DNA of 22,678 bases from Larix sibirica (taxonomy: Eukaryota > Streptophyta > Pinopsida > Pinales > Pinaceae), in the NCBI GenBank assembly GCA_004151065.3, contig NWUY0300007298.1, positions 1 to 22,678 of the forward strand, given 5' to 3'. Positions 10,161-19,799 of this stretch are shown in pieces. Position 1 is the stretch's first letter. Each line of letters opens with the position of its first letter. A program made the position numbers and the translations under genes. Under the pieces are notes generated by a model, which made no database searches, was not told the DNA's origin, and saw only the letters and a program-made list of their open reading frames with translations.

Positions 10161-10246
10161 TCTAAAATAATCTTAATATATTGCTCTCAATTCTAAGGTA
10201 ATCTCTAAAATAATCTTAATGGATTGCTCTCAATCCTAAGGTAATG
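10161..10246. repeat. 43-bp tandem duplication inside unit 3
   Basis: Copies 10161-10203 and 10204-10246 both read TCTAAAATAATCTTAAT, then ATTGCTCTCAAT and CTAAGGTAAT, with a few base differences. Units 1 and 2 carry a single version, so the duplication arose after triplication. Confidence 0.9.
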
Positions 10247-10471
10247 GGGCCGAGCATGTATTTTTGCCTCCTTAGCCTTAACTTAACAATATTTAAGCAA
10301 TGCTCAATCTTGGCACTTGTATCAGGCAAACTTTTGTCATAAGGATGGGCTTAATGAAGTTTATTAAGCTTATCCAATTATGCGGTCATTGCATTTTCCT
10401 AGGTGGCTTTCGATGGTTAAATTTGCTTGTCGTAGCCTTAGAGAAGAGAGTTTTTTCTAACCATTGCTTCA

Positions 10472-10696
10472 CCCCCTCTACCCCACACCCTTTTGCCCTT
10501 GAGAGTGTGGTCTAGTGGCAAGCAACAAGGTGATTGGGCCTGTATTAATGTGGAGACTTGAGTTCAAAACCCCCCAACTCGGTGTAGATGAGCACAATTG
10601 CAAGTCCTGAGTGACCTTAAAGGCATAGGTATGCCCCTCATAGTGCGGTAGCTTAGCCAAAGAGATTCTAGAAGACATATTTCTAAAAAAAAAATA
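10472..10696 (+). mobile_element. tRNA-derived SINE in unit 3
   Basis: The A box TGGTCTAGTGG is at 10508-10518 and the B box GAGTTCAAAACC at 10560-10571, at spacing typical of a tRNA gene. A body without coding potential and an A run (CTAAAAAAAAAA, 10683-10694) follow. Units 1 and 2 show the empty site GCTTCATCCCATCATT, and here CTTCA is found on both sides (10467-10471 and 10697-10701), which fits a 5-bp target duplication. The sequence before the A box (10472-10500, C-rich) is unusual for a SINE head and may be extra. Confidence 0.8.
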
Positions 10697-10720
10697 CTTC
10701 ATCCCATCATTCAATCCACC

Positions 10721-11660
10721 GTATGTTCCCTTACATTTTTAAGACAAGATCCAAAATCCTTGGAATATTTTTGAGGTAGTGCATGATGTCTAGTTGAGAG
10801 ACATTGAGAATATAATGTGATCTTGGGGTGCGAGGGTTTTCATCTCCTTAGGAAATCGAGAAGATTATTGTTATGGTTTAAAAATGTTACCTTCAAAATA
10901 ATATTTATCGATCTTGACTCTTGACCCTATGCAATCAAAGGAAAACAAGTTTTAGTTCATTAACATGGCTCTATCATGCTACTTCATGACTCTTTCATTA
11001 CCTTTCTTGAAATTGGACTAGGTATACCAAAGCTTGAAGTAATCATTCTTTGCATATTTAATGGGAGTTATACAACCTAAGTTTGGATTTGTAGTAGAAC
11101 TAGGCCTCTCCCTTATGAGTGCACCAATACATTGGGAGTGGATCTTTTGTGTCCTCAATTAACTCTACCATGATATGCCTCCACAAATAAGCCATTTGAA
11201 TTTGGGTGATTTATCAAACATCTATGACCAAAAATCTACACACTCCATTGTATTGTTTGAGGCATAGATAATGGCTAGTCCCAATTTATTGCCATCTAGA
11301 TTTAATACGATCCAAACGAATCATTGAGTGGGGTTGATGCCCTAGTTTGTAACAAATTGAGTAGGGATATGATGGAAACACCACCTTTCCTCTCTTATGA
11401 GGGGAAAAAGAACTTTGCATCTGACCATATAAAGGGAAGGGAAAATTATAAATTAATTCCAATAACCTTAGATTTCATAAACAAAGAATAATTATAGACC
11501 CCATAGAATTTCTAACCATTCTAACCAAACATTTTCAAGAATGATTCGTCATTCCTTACCATTCTAGGAGACGACATTCTAGGAGAAGACTTTGAGAGGA
11601 TCTTAATGCTAATGTCTCCATTGCCTATTCTTTTTGTAGGGCCTTGGAATGGTTACAGAA
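10721..11660 (-). mobile_element. LINE-A: L1-like endonuclease region, decayed
   Basis: Read on minus, NLDGNKLGLAIIYASNN is followed by DFWS, WLICGG, then TPNVLVHS-like and YFKLWYT blocks and, further on, a HVNELKLVFL-like segment. This is the order of the C-terminal half of an apurinic-like endonuclease in plant L1 elements, where the conserved motif is CGDFNMV. Here the Asp of GDFN is lost (GG, near 11175-11195) and several Trp codons have become stops. The region continues at 10720 into the amplified linker and then the RT half, so it belongs to the same element as 5100-7770. Confidence 0.8.
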
Positions 11661-13100
11661 CTATAGATTGTCGGGTTTGGCTTGAAAATTATGTAGTGTT
11701 GCAACTTTGCATTTTGGCTATACTTGCTTAGAGGATTCCCCTTAGGTTTTCCAATAAAGATGCAATCATCTTGCAAACATATAAGCAAGCCCCTAAGGGC
11801 CTATGACTTGAGGGATCGGTTTGACTTCGTTGTTAGTGTCCATAAAGGACGAGGTTTACTTTTTTCAACAATCTTACTTCCTTGGTTCTACGTAGTCCTT
11901 ATGGCCTACACCAATTTCTTGACCACTATAGTTCTATTAGCACTCAAATCAACACCCTAAAATACTCTAAGTAAATCTCTTTGAAGGTTAGTCTAGAGGC
12001 AATGCCACTGACACCTTAGTAGAGGCTCTCTCACATTAGGATTGTAACTTTTCCAACCCAAGGGGGGTGTCCTTAAAATAACATGATTTATCTTTAAGTT
12101 CTTGTACTCTAGATTTGGCAATGGAGCTCACCAAAAAAAAGATATTCAAAGATGAGTGTTGAAATGATTGGTCACAATAATATGGTTGATGTTGTGGTCA
12201 TTGGGTTATGGAGTCAAAGATGTTAAAGACATAAGCTATTGAGAGGGGAGGAAGAACTACTTCCTCTCAACAACTTGAGGCATAAGAGATTCAATAGGAC
12301 AATCATATAATGAAAGAAGCAAAAATAAAAAACTTATAAAAAATGAAGGCAATTGGTGATTATATCTTCATGACCAACTATATGAAAACAAAGACATAAG
12401 TAACTAGACCAATCATTCATTCTATTAAACAAAGCTGTTGTAAAGTAACATAGTCTAAAAAACGAGTTCTCAATTTCCTCCAGTTACAAAGAACTTCACA
12501 AGCCACAAAGCCACAACTTATTTTGCTACCAGTGCAAACTCCTAGGGGATATAAATCCATTATAAGAGATAGCTTCATATTTAATGTTTTGCTATAGTGA
12601 TTGCAAATCTATGACAAAGATGTGGAATGTAGCACCAGAGAAGATAAGCCAACCTCTAAACTAATAAACCCTAAGCTATCCCAAAGGATGTGAACCCTTC
12701 AATTTTCCTCCTCGACTTGATTAACCAACCTTGCTTTCCATGGATCATTTGAACATTGCAAGATGCATTAATGATCGTCCATCATACTAAAAGGAGACAA
12801 CTACATTCATTATGCTTCATTACTAGCATTTATTTCTCCCATAAGAGAGAGGGTGGATGCATTAACCCTTTTCAAGATTTGGTCATTAACATGAATCAAC
12901 TCAACACCAAGACTAAGGCGAACCTAATCGAATCCCTGATTTTCCTAGTCACACTTAGTCAATTATCCAATGACTAATTCTTCTTCACATTGTATCTTCA
13001 TTCGGGGCCTTAGAGATGCGTGTTCTCTCTATCATTTGAATCTCCATGATGACCCAATTAAAGATTAGCAATCGAGAGAAGGAATTTTGTTAAAAGAACA
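11661..13100 (-). mobile_element. Probable 5' part of LINE-A, strongly decayed
   Basis: On the minus strand short coding-like runs occur in shifting frames, for example SKIVEKSKPRPLWTLTTKS near 11900-11840 and AKSRVQELKDKSCYFKDTP near 12120-12070. Such Lys/Ser-rich segments would suit ORF1 or the start of ORF2 of an L1-like element. No diagnostic motif was seen, and beyond about 12150 nothing can be assigned. The border between LINE-A and LINE-B lies somewhere between 12150 and 13560. Confidence 0.35.
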
Positions 13101-13559
13101 GTGGTTGTAGTTATGGCGGGACTAACCGCGTCACAAGGATATCATGGTTGATAGCTTTGATGAAACTCCAATGGCTATAGTTCATTCTTTTGGTAGGACC
13201 ACCTTTTACGAGGATTCAACCCCTTTCTCTTCTTCTTTGCCTCACTCTACATTCCTAGTTTTTCTTTGATACTTCCCATGGTGGGACTCACTGCCATGTG
13301 GTAGCACCTGCTTGGTTCGTGTCAAAGTCATCTTGCGTTGACTCTTTACTACGTGACCTTGAGGTGGTTTCCATGTGGAGATCTGAGCGTGGTTGTAGTT
13401 TTCGATGTGGCAACTTTGTAGTGTTTCAATCCTTTCCCTTTCAAGCCTTTTCCATATGCAAAAGAGGGTGCCATGTGGCTTCATCTGATGCTCATAGGCA
13501 TATTTGCCGATTTGTGTGCTTTTTTGCATAAGACTCCACCTACCTCTAGGTTCCAAGTT

Positions 13560-16093
13560 GAACTCTTCAAGCATGAGTCCACGCACTGGATTGCCACCTG
13601 GCCGATTGGTTTAACCATGTGGTATGTACAGGTTTCCCAGAGCCTTGGTTGCATCATATTATTCACTCGATCCATAAATCAAGGCCCTAGTGCAGACCCC
13701 AACAACTATATAACGATCATGGTTGGACACACTTTCTCAAAACTATATGCTACAGTCCTCCATATGCAGCTCTCTAGGGAGCTTGATTGGAGACAACTGA
13801 GAGCTAGAGGACAGGTTGGATTTAGATCGATGCACTAGACCATTGACCACGTTCTTATGCTTCATTCCATCAACGAGGAGGCACGCAATCTCTCTTCGAA
13901 AGTTTATTGTTGCTTTGGTAGACTTTCAAAAGGCATTTGACTTCGTCCCCATAGTGGCATTATTCTAGAGGCTCAAGGACATTGACATTTCTAAGACCCT
14001 TCTGAATGCTATTATGAGATTATATGAGTTGGTCCTTGGTCGTCTTCGCACAATTCACTAGGTCTCATATTTTATCTGGAGTACAATTGAGGTGAAACAG
14101 GGGTGTCCCCTATCCCCCACTTTATTTGGGATCTACATTAACAAGCTAGAATCCTTCCTACAAGAGCACATTCAAGATGGAGATGTGTGCCTTCTCCATC
14201 GGGTCTTGATCTCTATCCCGCTCTTCGCTGATGTGGTCCTCTTGGCCTCATCTCCGAAGGGGTTGTAGAGACAACTGGATGCCTTGGCCCTCTTATGTGA
14301 TTTTCATCAGACTACAGTCAAATTGGGTCATGATCTTCAAGTGGTAGAAGAAGCTCCTCATTGATCTTCATTTCTTTTTTAGAGGGGAGGAGATCGAGAT
14401 CACTATCACTTATACCTATTTGGGGGTACAATTCACAGGACCTCATTTTAGTTTGCTGCATGCCTTTCAGCCCTGAGTCAACAAAGGATACAAATCCTTG
14501 GTCCTCGAGAGAGACAGTGCTTCAAACATCATTTTTAGGACGTCTTGTCCAAGATGTCTCTCATGGACACTCTCATTTGACCCACAACCCTCTATGGCTC
14601 AAAGATTTGGGGGCCTTGCCTACTAGACTATGATTGGGCCTCAATAGAGAGAGTGCAGATCCTCCTCCTTTGTTGCATCATCAGATGCAAACAGACAATA
14701 CCCCAACCCATTATACTTGTAGAGTTTGATGCCATTATACTTGTAAGGTTCGATCCTCGATCCTTTCGGAGATTGTGTTTAGCCTTGTCTCACTCCTACA
14801 CTGCCTTCATAGCTTCACTGACTCGGTGAAAGGATGAGATTAGGGGATTATCTCTCATAGGATTCCATTACCTTTGCTAGCCATTTAGGTTGCACTAGGT
14901 ATTGGTAGGCGAAGGTTATGGATCTTTTGGCATCTATTGGTATTGTGATTGTTCGACTTCCTCCATTTAGATATTCCTTGGATGTGCTTGGTCGCCTCTT
15001 ACCTACTAGGTAGGAGTTGAATAGAATCACTCAAGATGACTTTTATAGATAGTTCGTGCAGGTCACTTGGATCAATGCTTAGGGCAGGTTACGTCCAAAA
15101 ATGGCCTTTTATGCTGCACATTTCATGGATTTGAGGGATGTTCTCATTGTTCGACCCCATTACACACTCCACCATTGGGAACACACTCTTCGTATTCCTT
15201 TAGGCTAGTTTAGAGTGGGTTCTCATCGTCTCAAGGTGGAGGCGGATCACCAAATCGATCGATCAGACAGGATCTGCCAGGTATGTCACCTTTGAGAGGT
15301 CGAGGTTGAGGAGCACTTCACTTTTTGGTGCCTTATCTACTATGAGATTCGTGGGAAGATCTTCTCACAGAGCTTTAGAGTTTGACTAGTTTCTTCAGAT
15401 ACACCGATCAGAGATGTCTGGCCTTATACTTATAGGAGGCCCTTCAACTTCGCTCCTTCATCCTCTAGTGACAGTGAGTCGAGACTAGCCTCCACTTAGC
15501 GGATTACTTCCTTTTTTTCTGTGCTCCCTTCCTCTAGGCGCACCAAGAGGCAGACATATGATGGTACTGCTTCTAACTGCAGATCAATTAGGACATGGAG
15601 GACCACCTCCACTTTCGCCTGATAGCAAAGATGTGGCCAGTCTTGGCTCCACCCAAGCAGCCAACCGACTTCATCCAGATTGTAGCAGCAGGCCCCCCGC
15701 TCCATGCAGTGGCACATTACCCATTATAGCTCCTCTTCTAGTTCTTCCTCCAGAAAGAGTACTATTTTGAGATTCCTTCATTCAACTTTGGATGTTAGGA
15801 GAGATGCTTCCAGTGCACCATGACATATTCACCATTTTTGTATCATAGATTCCAAATCCACTCTCCTTGTACATTTTTATTTTGGATTGGATCTCTTTGT
15901 ACATTTCTCTTATGGATTGACCCTCCGCCTTTGGAGTTAGCTCTTTTTGGGTTTTAGGTTAGAGTCTTACTTCTTGCTTTTTATAGGAGCTGCCTTAGCA
16001 CTTTCACCTTGTATCGACATCATGGTACCATAGTCCCATTGACCTACTTTTGTGGTCATTCGTTGGACATTAATAAAATTATCTTATCTTATC
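13560..16093 (+). mobile_element. LINE-B: RT to 3' tail, dead copy
   Basis: The RT coding part runs through DPNNYITIMVGHTFSKLYA (13695-13751), RARGQVGFRS, then a frameshift by one extra G near 13916-13918, VDFQKAFDFVP, QGCPLSPTLFGIYI (from 14098), and FAD-VVLLA at 14224-14247, where the FADD motif has lost an Asp. Later parts include EEIEITITYTYLGVQF near 14390-14440 and a Cys-rich knuckle (ICQVCH...EEHF...C) at about 15272-15333. In-frame stops include TAG at 13836, 13966, 14059 and 14266. The 3' region ends in GTCATTCGTTGGACATTAAT, AAAATTATC and TTATC repeats. It is a non-LTR element unlike LINE-A. Its N-terminal endonuclease was not recognised, and the 5' limit is approximate. Confidence 0.85.
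16040..16093 (+). other. LINE-B 3' terminus with TTATC repeat tail
   Basis: CCCATTGACCTACTTTTGTG, GTCATTCGTTGGACATTAAT and AAAATTATCTTATCTTATC form the end of the element. The same terminus occurs at 4211 (reversed), 8030, 9064 and 9890. The AATAAA string just before the repeats may act as a polyadenylation signal, but the tail itself is a pentanucleotide repeat and not poly(A). Confidence 0.9.
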
Positions 16094-16095
16094 AG

Positions 16096-16108
16096 GCTTT
16101 GATACCAA
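16096..16108 (-). other. Primer-binding site for initiator Met tRNA (LTR retroelement)
   Basis: On the minus strand TGGTATCAAAGCC matches the usual plant iMet-tRNA primer site TGGTATCAGAGCC except for one base. It follows GAGTGCA(T), a plausible LTR 3' end, in the arrangement of Copia-type elements. LINE-B sequence ends two bases away. Confidence 0.6.
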
Positions 16109-16466
16109 TGCACTCTTAGTGCACAAACTAAAAGCAATGAGCTTGAGAAAAGCCAATGAGAGAATGAAGCAAATAAAGGACACGAGAAGTGCTGGAATTG
16201 TACATGCTTTACACAACATTTCATGCCTTCAAATTTTAAATAGCCTCTGTGTTACATAAAACCTGCACTACAAAACTCTGGTTGCCCCGAATCTGTCCTA
16301 GAAAGCACGGACTAGATCAAACATATGAACGATAAATATATATACTATTAGCTAGTAGGTGAAATCAAATGAAGTAGAAAATTAGAATTGTAGTTCTACT
16401 TAATCTCCACCAGTCTCTCGGTGCTTTTATAAATAGTTCACGAATCATACCATTATAAACATAACA
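16109..16466 (-). mobile_element. Probable LTR of a Copia-like element, remnant
   Basis: Bounded on the minus strand by TGTTATGTTTATAATGG at its start (16466 downwards) and CTAAGAGTGCA at its end, giving TG...CA termini and about 358 bases. A TATTTAAA box on the minus strand near 16234-16241 and a T-rich U5-like end fit an LTR. The primer site lies directly after it. The internal region and the second LTR were not found. The outer border rests only on the TG dinucleotide and is uncertain. Confidence 0.5.
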
Positions 16467-16729
16467 TGCCTGAGAAATGCCAGACAAGCACTGATTGGAG
16501 ACTCTCATCTTAACTAAGTTTCCATCCATATTCTAGAATTCTGCTTTTTCAACAAGTTTGCAATGTGGAAAAAGGTGGTTTCTAATCAAGTTGTATAAGC
16601 TTTAGGATAGCTTTGCTTTCTTTAGGATGGGTTGCATACGTAAAGTTAAAACACACGGATGATAGTGGATTGTTCTTGGTTGATTTGTTCTTAGACAGCT
16701 GTTTTAATTCAGTTTACCTGTTCTTGCAG

Positions 16730-16849
16730 ATCCCAACAAATAGAGCGGGCCTAATTGAGTATAGAGCCCATCCATTTTGGGGACAGAGGTACTGTCCTTC
16801 GCATGAACATGATAACACTCCTCGATGCTGCAGTTGTGAACGTATGGAG
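16730..16849 (+). CDS. DA1-like: DA1/DAR-type LIM-peptidase, LIM-region exon
   Basis: A 40-codon exon with acceptor TTCTTGCAG (AG 16728-16729) and donor GTAAAG at 16850. It reads [20 protein letters not shown], then [20 protein letters not shown]. This is a highly conserved stretch of DA1 and DA1-related proteins: the Cys/His residues (C-x2-H, C-C-x-C) belong to the LIM and LIM-like zinc-binding region. DA1 family members are ubiquitin-activated peptidases that limit the period of cell proliferation in plant organs. The exon starts in phase 0 and joins in frame to 18893. The upstream exons, for the ubiquitin-interacting motifs and first LIM half, are missing from the sequence before it, which is LTR and LINE. 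Confidence 0.9.
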
Positions 16850-17376
16850 GTAAAGGAGCATTATTTTGAATTATGTAGTATGTACAATTACATAGTTTAT
16901 TATTTAACACTTGCATTACTCTAGCGAAAAGTTTACAAGTGGACCTCCTCATATGTAAGTCCTATTTTTCACGCATATTCCTTCTTGTTTAGTGCTAATC
17001 TTTTTTGTTTTAATCTTTTCAAGTTTTCAGTGTGCTTATATTAGAATTTAGACCTCAATCAACCTTTGTCATCATAGCTACAGCTCATAAAACACTGTTT
17101 ATATTGAGATTTGAAAAAACATTTAGGTCCTGAGGTATTGACATATTGTCCCTTTTGTGTTGATAGTATAATATTAACTCCATTGTAAATCTTTCCTTCA
17201 CGAACTTGTTAGTTCTTATTCAGTAGCAGAGGTCTCCACACATTTCCTTGCCACTTCCCTTACAGGGACTGATATCTTCTCTTGGAATTCATTTTCTGAA
17301 CCTATCTTCTGGTACAATTTTGGAATTTGGAATTTGTTCTTATTGTGATATATATGCGTGTGTTGCACTGCGATGC

Positions 17377-18209
17377 TTAGTATCCATCTTGCCAGCATAT
17401 GCTTTGAAGTCGGTTGTTTTATGAGGGGAGGGTGAAAACCTAAGTAGCCAGGGTGTGTGGGTGCGGGTAATTTTGAAATCTGGCTGTGGGGTGGTGTACG
17501 GGGAAGGTCCATCACATTTTTATATAATTTTTAATTTATATATTACATAAATTATATCATTATCATATTCATATATAATAGATAAATGTTTAATTATAAT
17601 CTTTAATTATACATTATATATCTTCAACAAATTTCTAATTTTAAAATCTAAATGTTTGTTTAACTTTGTTGTTATGGGCATTATGGGGTTCATGATGAAT
17701 GACCCATGTAATGGGAGATTACTTCTCACACTTGTTACAGGGGTCTACACCACTGTAACAGAATTGGAGGTGTCCTGTAAAATGGGACACACCACAAATC
17801 CTGTTGGGCAATGCAGCCCGCATCCCATGACAGGCTGGGGTGAATTTTCGCACACTTGGGTGTGGGATGGATGCACCAGAGTCCATACAGGGTGTGGTTA
17901 CACGATCCTCGCACTCGGTCTGGTTGCACACTCACTCCACCTGGTGTATGCACCCTGGGAGCAGATAGACATACCCTGGCTACATAGGGGAAAACATTTA
18001 TTATGCCTACGTGCAAGACACCAATTCCATCAGCAGTTGCCTGTTCAGTAGTATTATAGGTCAAGTCATTTTGTTGCTTCTTCAAGAGATATGCCATTTA
18101 TCTTCCCTTTCACTTCATTGTGGGCCCGCCCTTATCATTCCATGTTGTCATCCACAGTTGTAGTTATAATATATCTACTTTGAACAGCCAAGGTTAGTAT
18201 CCATCTTGC
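17377..18209. repeat. About 0.8 kb bracketed by a 16-bp exact direct repeat
   Basis: TTAGTATCCATCTTGC occurs at 17377-17392 and at 18194-18209, with 801 bases between. The bracketed block differs in texture from its surroundings: a GC-rich start, an AT-rich patch at 17515-17650, then a GC-richer part with an open frame (17656-18051) that resembles no family I know. It could be an inserted element with a long target duplication. No A tail, terminal inverted repeat or other end signature is seen. It lies wholly in the first DA1-like intron. Confidence 0.45.
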
Positions 18210-18549
18210 GAATCTCACACTGGAGAAACTTCTTTTCTAGGCAAAGGAGCTATCAGGTGTTGGAGAATGACACCATGCAGATTATAGTTCACTTCAATTT
18301 TTTGTATCATTTTTTGCTTGCATCCCTCATGCAATCATACCATTTTTGGGTCATGAAAGTGCTCTCCGATTAATGTATGATCACCTCAGAACTCCAGAGT
18401 TGAATTTTGTCTGGCAAAATGCATTCTCTCAGAAATGAGCATATTCTGCTTTTTTTTTGTACCTTCCTCTTATTACGATGTGGCTAGCATGCCTGTTCCA
18501 AATCTGGGACAATTACAATGGAGTGTAGCTGGTTTATAGCATTCAATGA

Positions 18550-18716
18550 AAAATCTATCAGCTAAGAAGCTACAGGTGGGGGTATCTATTCCACAAGTTT
18601 CCCATGACTTGCATCTGACCCCAACTGCATGGAATGCCCCCCTTGCATGAGTGAGATTTGAACCTTGGTGTGGAGAAATACCACTACCCCTGCTTAACCA
18701 TCGAACTGAGACACCA
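18550..18716 (-). mobile_element. tRNA-derived SINE in DA1-like intron
   Basis: On the minus strand GTGTCTCAGTTCGATGGTTA (A-box region, 18715-18696) is followed about 30 bases later by AAGGTTCAAATCT (B box, 18666-18654). This is the layout of a tRNA-derived pol III promoter. A body of about 100 bases follows, ending near TAGATTTTTC. The head is the same kind as that of the copy at 7365-7500. No secure target duplication was found. Confidence 0.7.
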
Positions 18717-18892
18717 TTGACCGTTATATTCTGTTTGGAGTGAGAGAAAAATAAAACTGAATTCTAATTACCAATTTTAATTGGATTCAGTTATTGAATT
18801 GTACCCTGTGATAGTTTGAGTAAATTAACGGTTTTTCAATCTGTTGATGTTTTATACACAGTTCACTTTGTTGTTCCTGTGTTTGTCTTCAG

Positions 18893-19105
18893 CCAAGGAA
18901 TGTACAATATATTACGTTAGATGATGGTCGGAAACTCTGTCTTGAGTGCTTGGATTCAGCAATTATGGATACAAACGAATGCCAACCACTTTACATTGAA
19001 ATTAGGGACTTCTATGAAGGCATGAATATGAGAATAGACCAGCAAATTCCAATGCTGCTGGTTGAAAGGCAAGCATTGAATGAAGCCATGCAGGGTGAGA
19101 AGGAA
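18893..19105 (+). CDS. DA1-like: DA1/DAR-type LIM-peptidase, second exon in window
   Basis: An exon of 71 codons between acceptor TTTGTCTTCAG (AG 18891-18892) and donor GTAAGT at 19106. It begins PRNVQYITLDDGRKLCLECL, with the last Cys pair of the LIM-like region (C-L-E-C), continues DSAIMDTNECQPLYIEI and DFYEGMNMRIDQQIPMLLVE, and ends RQALNEAMQGEKE. These blocks follow the LIM domain in DA1 and DAR proteins and lead into the peptidase domain. Phase 0 at both ends. There is no frame damage, and the residues conserved in the family are present, so the exon appears to be under constraint. Confidence 0.92.
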
Positions 19106-19215
19106 GTAAGTAATTGGAGAGGAGTATCCTTACTTTAGTTGTAATTATTTAATTGCAATGCTGTAGAATCTTTTATAATGCTTTAACTCTGTTAGATTTT
19201 TCTGTATTTACCCAG

Positions 19216-19278
19216 GGAAGCCATCACATGCCAGAAACTAGAGGACTGTGCCTTTCAGAGGAACAGACTGTCAGCAGT
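19216..19278 (+). CDS. DA1-like: DA1/DAR-type LIM-peptidase, short third exon
   Basis: A 21-codon exon, acceptor TTTACCCAG (AG 19214-19215), donor GTAAGA at 19279. It encodes GSHHMPETRGLCLSEEQTVS plus S. The MPETRGLCLSEEQTV string is one of the most recognisable signatures of DA1 family proteins. Phase 0 at both ends, and the intron before it is only about 110 bases. It is too short to be found by ORF length alone. Confidence 0.93.
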
Positions 19279-19392
19279 GTAAGAATTTCATGTGAACTTC
19301 ACAAAGTGAATGATATGCAAGGACATTGATCTCTTTTATTTTTAATTGCTAAAATATCTTCATGAGGACTAGCTTTGTGCATTCATGAACAG

Positions 19393-19508
19393 ATTGCTAG
19401 AAGGCCTAGGTTTGGAGGTAATCGCATCATAGACATGTTCACTGAATCCAGAAAACTTACTAGAAGATGTGAAGTCACAGCTATTCTCATTCTCTATGGT
19501 CTTCCCAG
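19393..19508 (+). CDS. DA1-like: DA1/DAR-type LIM-peptidase, fourth exon
   Basis: The acceptor CATGAACAG ends at 19392 and the donor GTAGTG starts at 19509. Thirty-eight codons plus two bases read [20 protein letters not shown], then [18 protein letters not shown] and the start of an Arg codon. [16 protein letters not shown] is a strongly conserved DA1 block just before the metallopeptidase motif. The split codon AG|A is completed by the exon at 19800. Confidence 0.92.
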
Positions 19509-19799
19509 GTAGTGCTGAGAAAGTCAAACTCGTCTTTTATTTTATTGATTAGCTCTTAAAATTTTAATTGTGAACACACTATTGAATTTACCAAAGCTTG
19601 CTTATTGTTTTGACTCCCCTGATCAACCAATACCCATCCCCACCACCTTGTGTTTTCTCCTTTCTACATGAAAGAAGCCTCCTCACTTTTATGTCATTGG
19701 CACAACTGGACTAGGGAAAAATTCATAGTGCTTATAATACTGATTATAATCAATTGTATTAGTTTTTAATCTAATTATGGCTCTCTTGCTGAAATGCAG

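Larger units (their letters stand above)
9618..10720. repeat. Tandem composite unit 3
   Basis: It has the same order as units 1 and 2: LINE-B 3' end (CATGCCTTG at 9669, tail ending about 9890) followed by LINE-A linker on the minus strand. It is lengthened by a SINE at 10472-10696 and a 43-bp internal duplication at 10161-10246. Its right end (CCACC at 10716-10720) continues directly into the LINE-A endonuclease region, so this is the outer edge of the array. Confidence 0.85.

Noticed and set aside
13242-13586. Minus-strand open frame of 114 codons
   Set aside because: No family resemblance. It is opposite the LINE-B 5' area and lies in sequence with no sign of selection.
16613-16729. Extension of the DA1-like exon upstream of 16730
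   Set aside because: The frame is open but the residues are hydrophobic intron-like and unlike DA1. A strong acceptor precedes the conserved IPTN.
17656-18051. Plus-strand open frame of 131 codons as a gene
   Set aside because: Composition driven by local GC-rich repeat-like sequence, no recognised domain, and overlapping minus-strand frames are as long.
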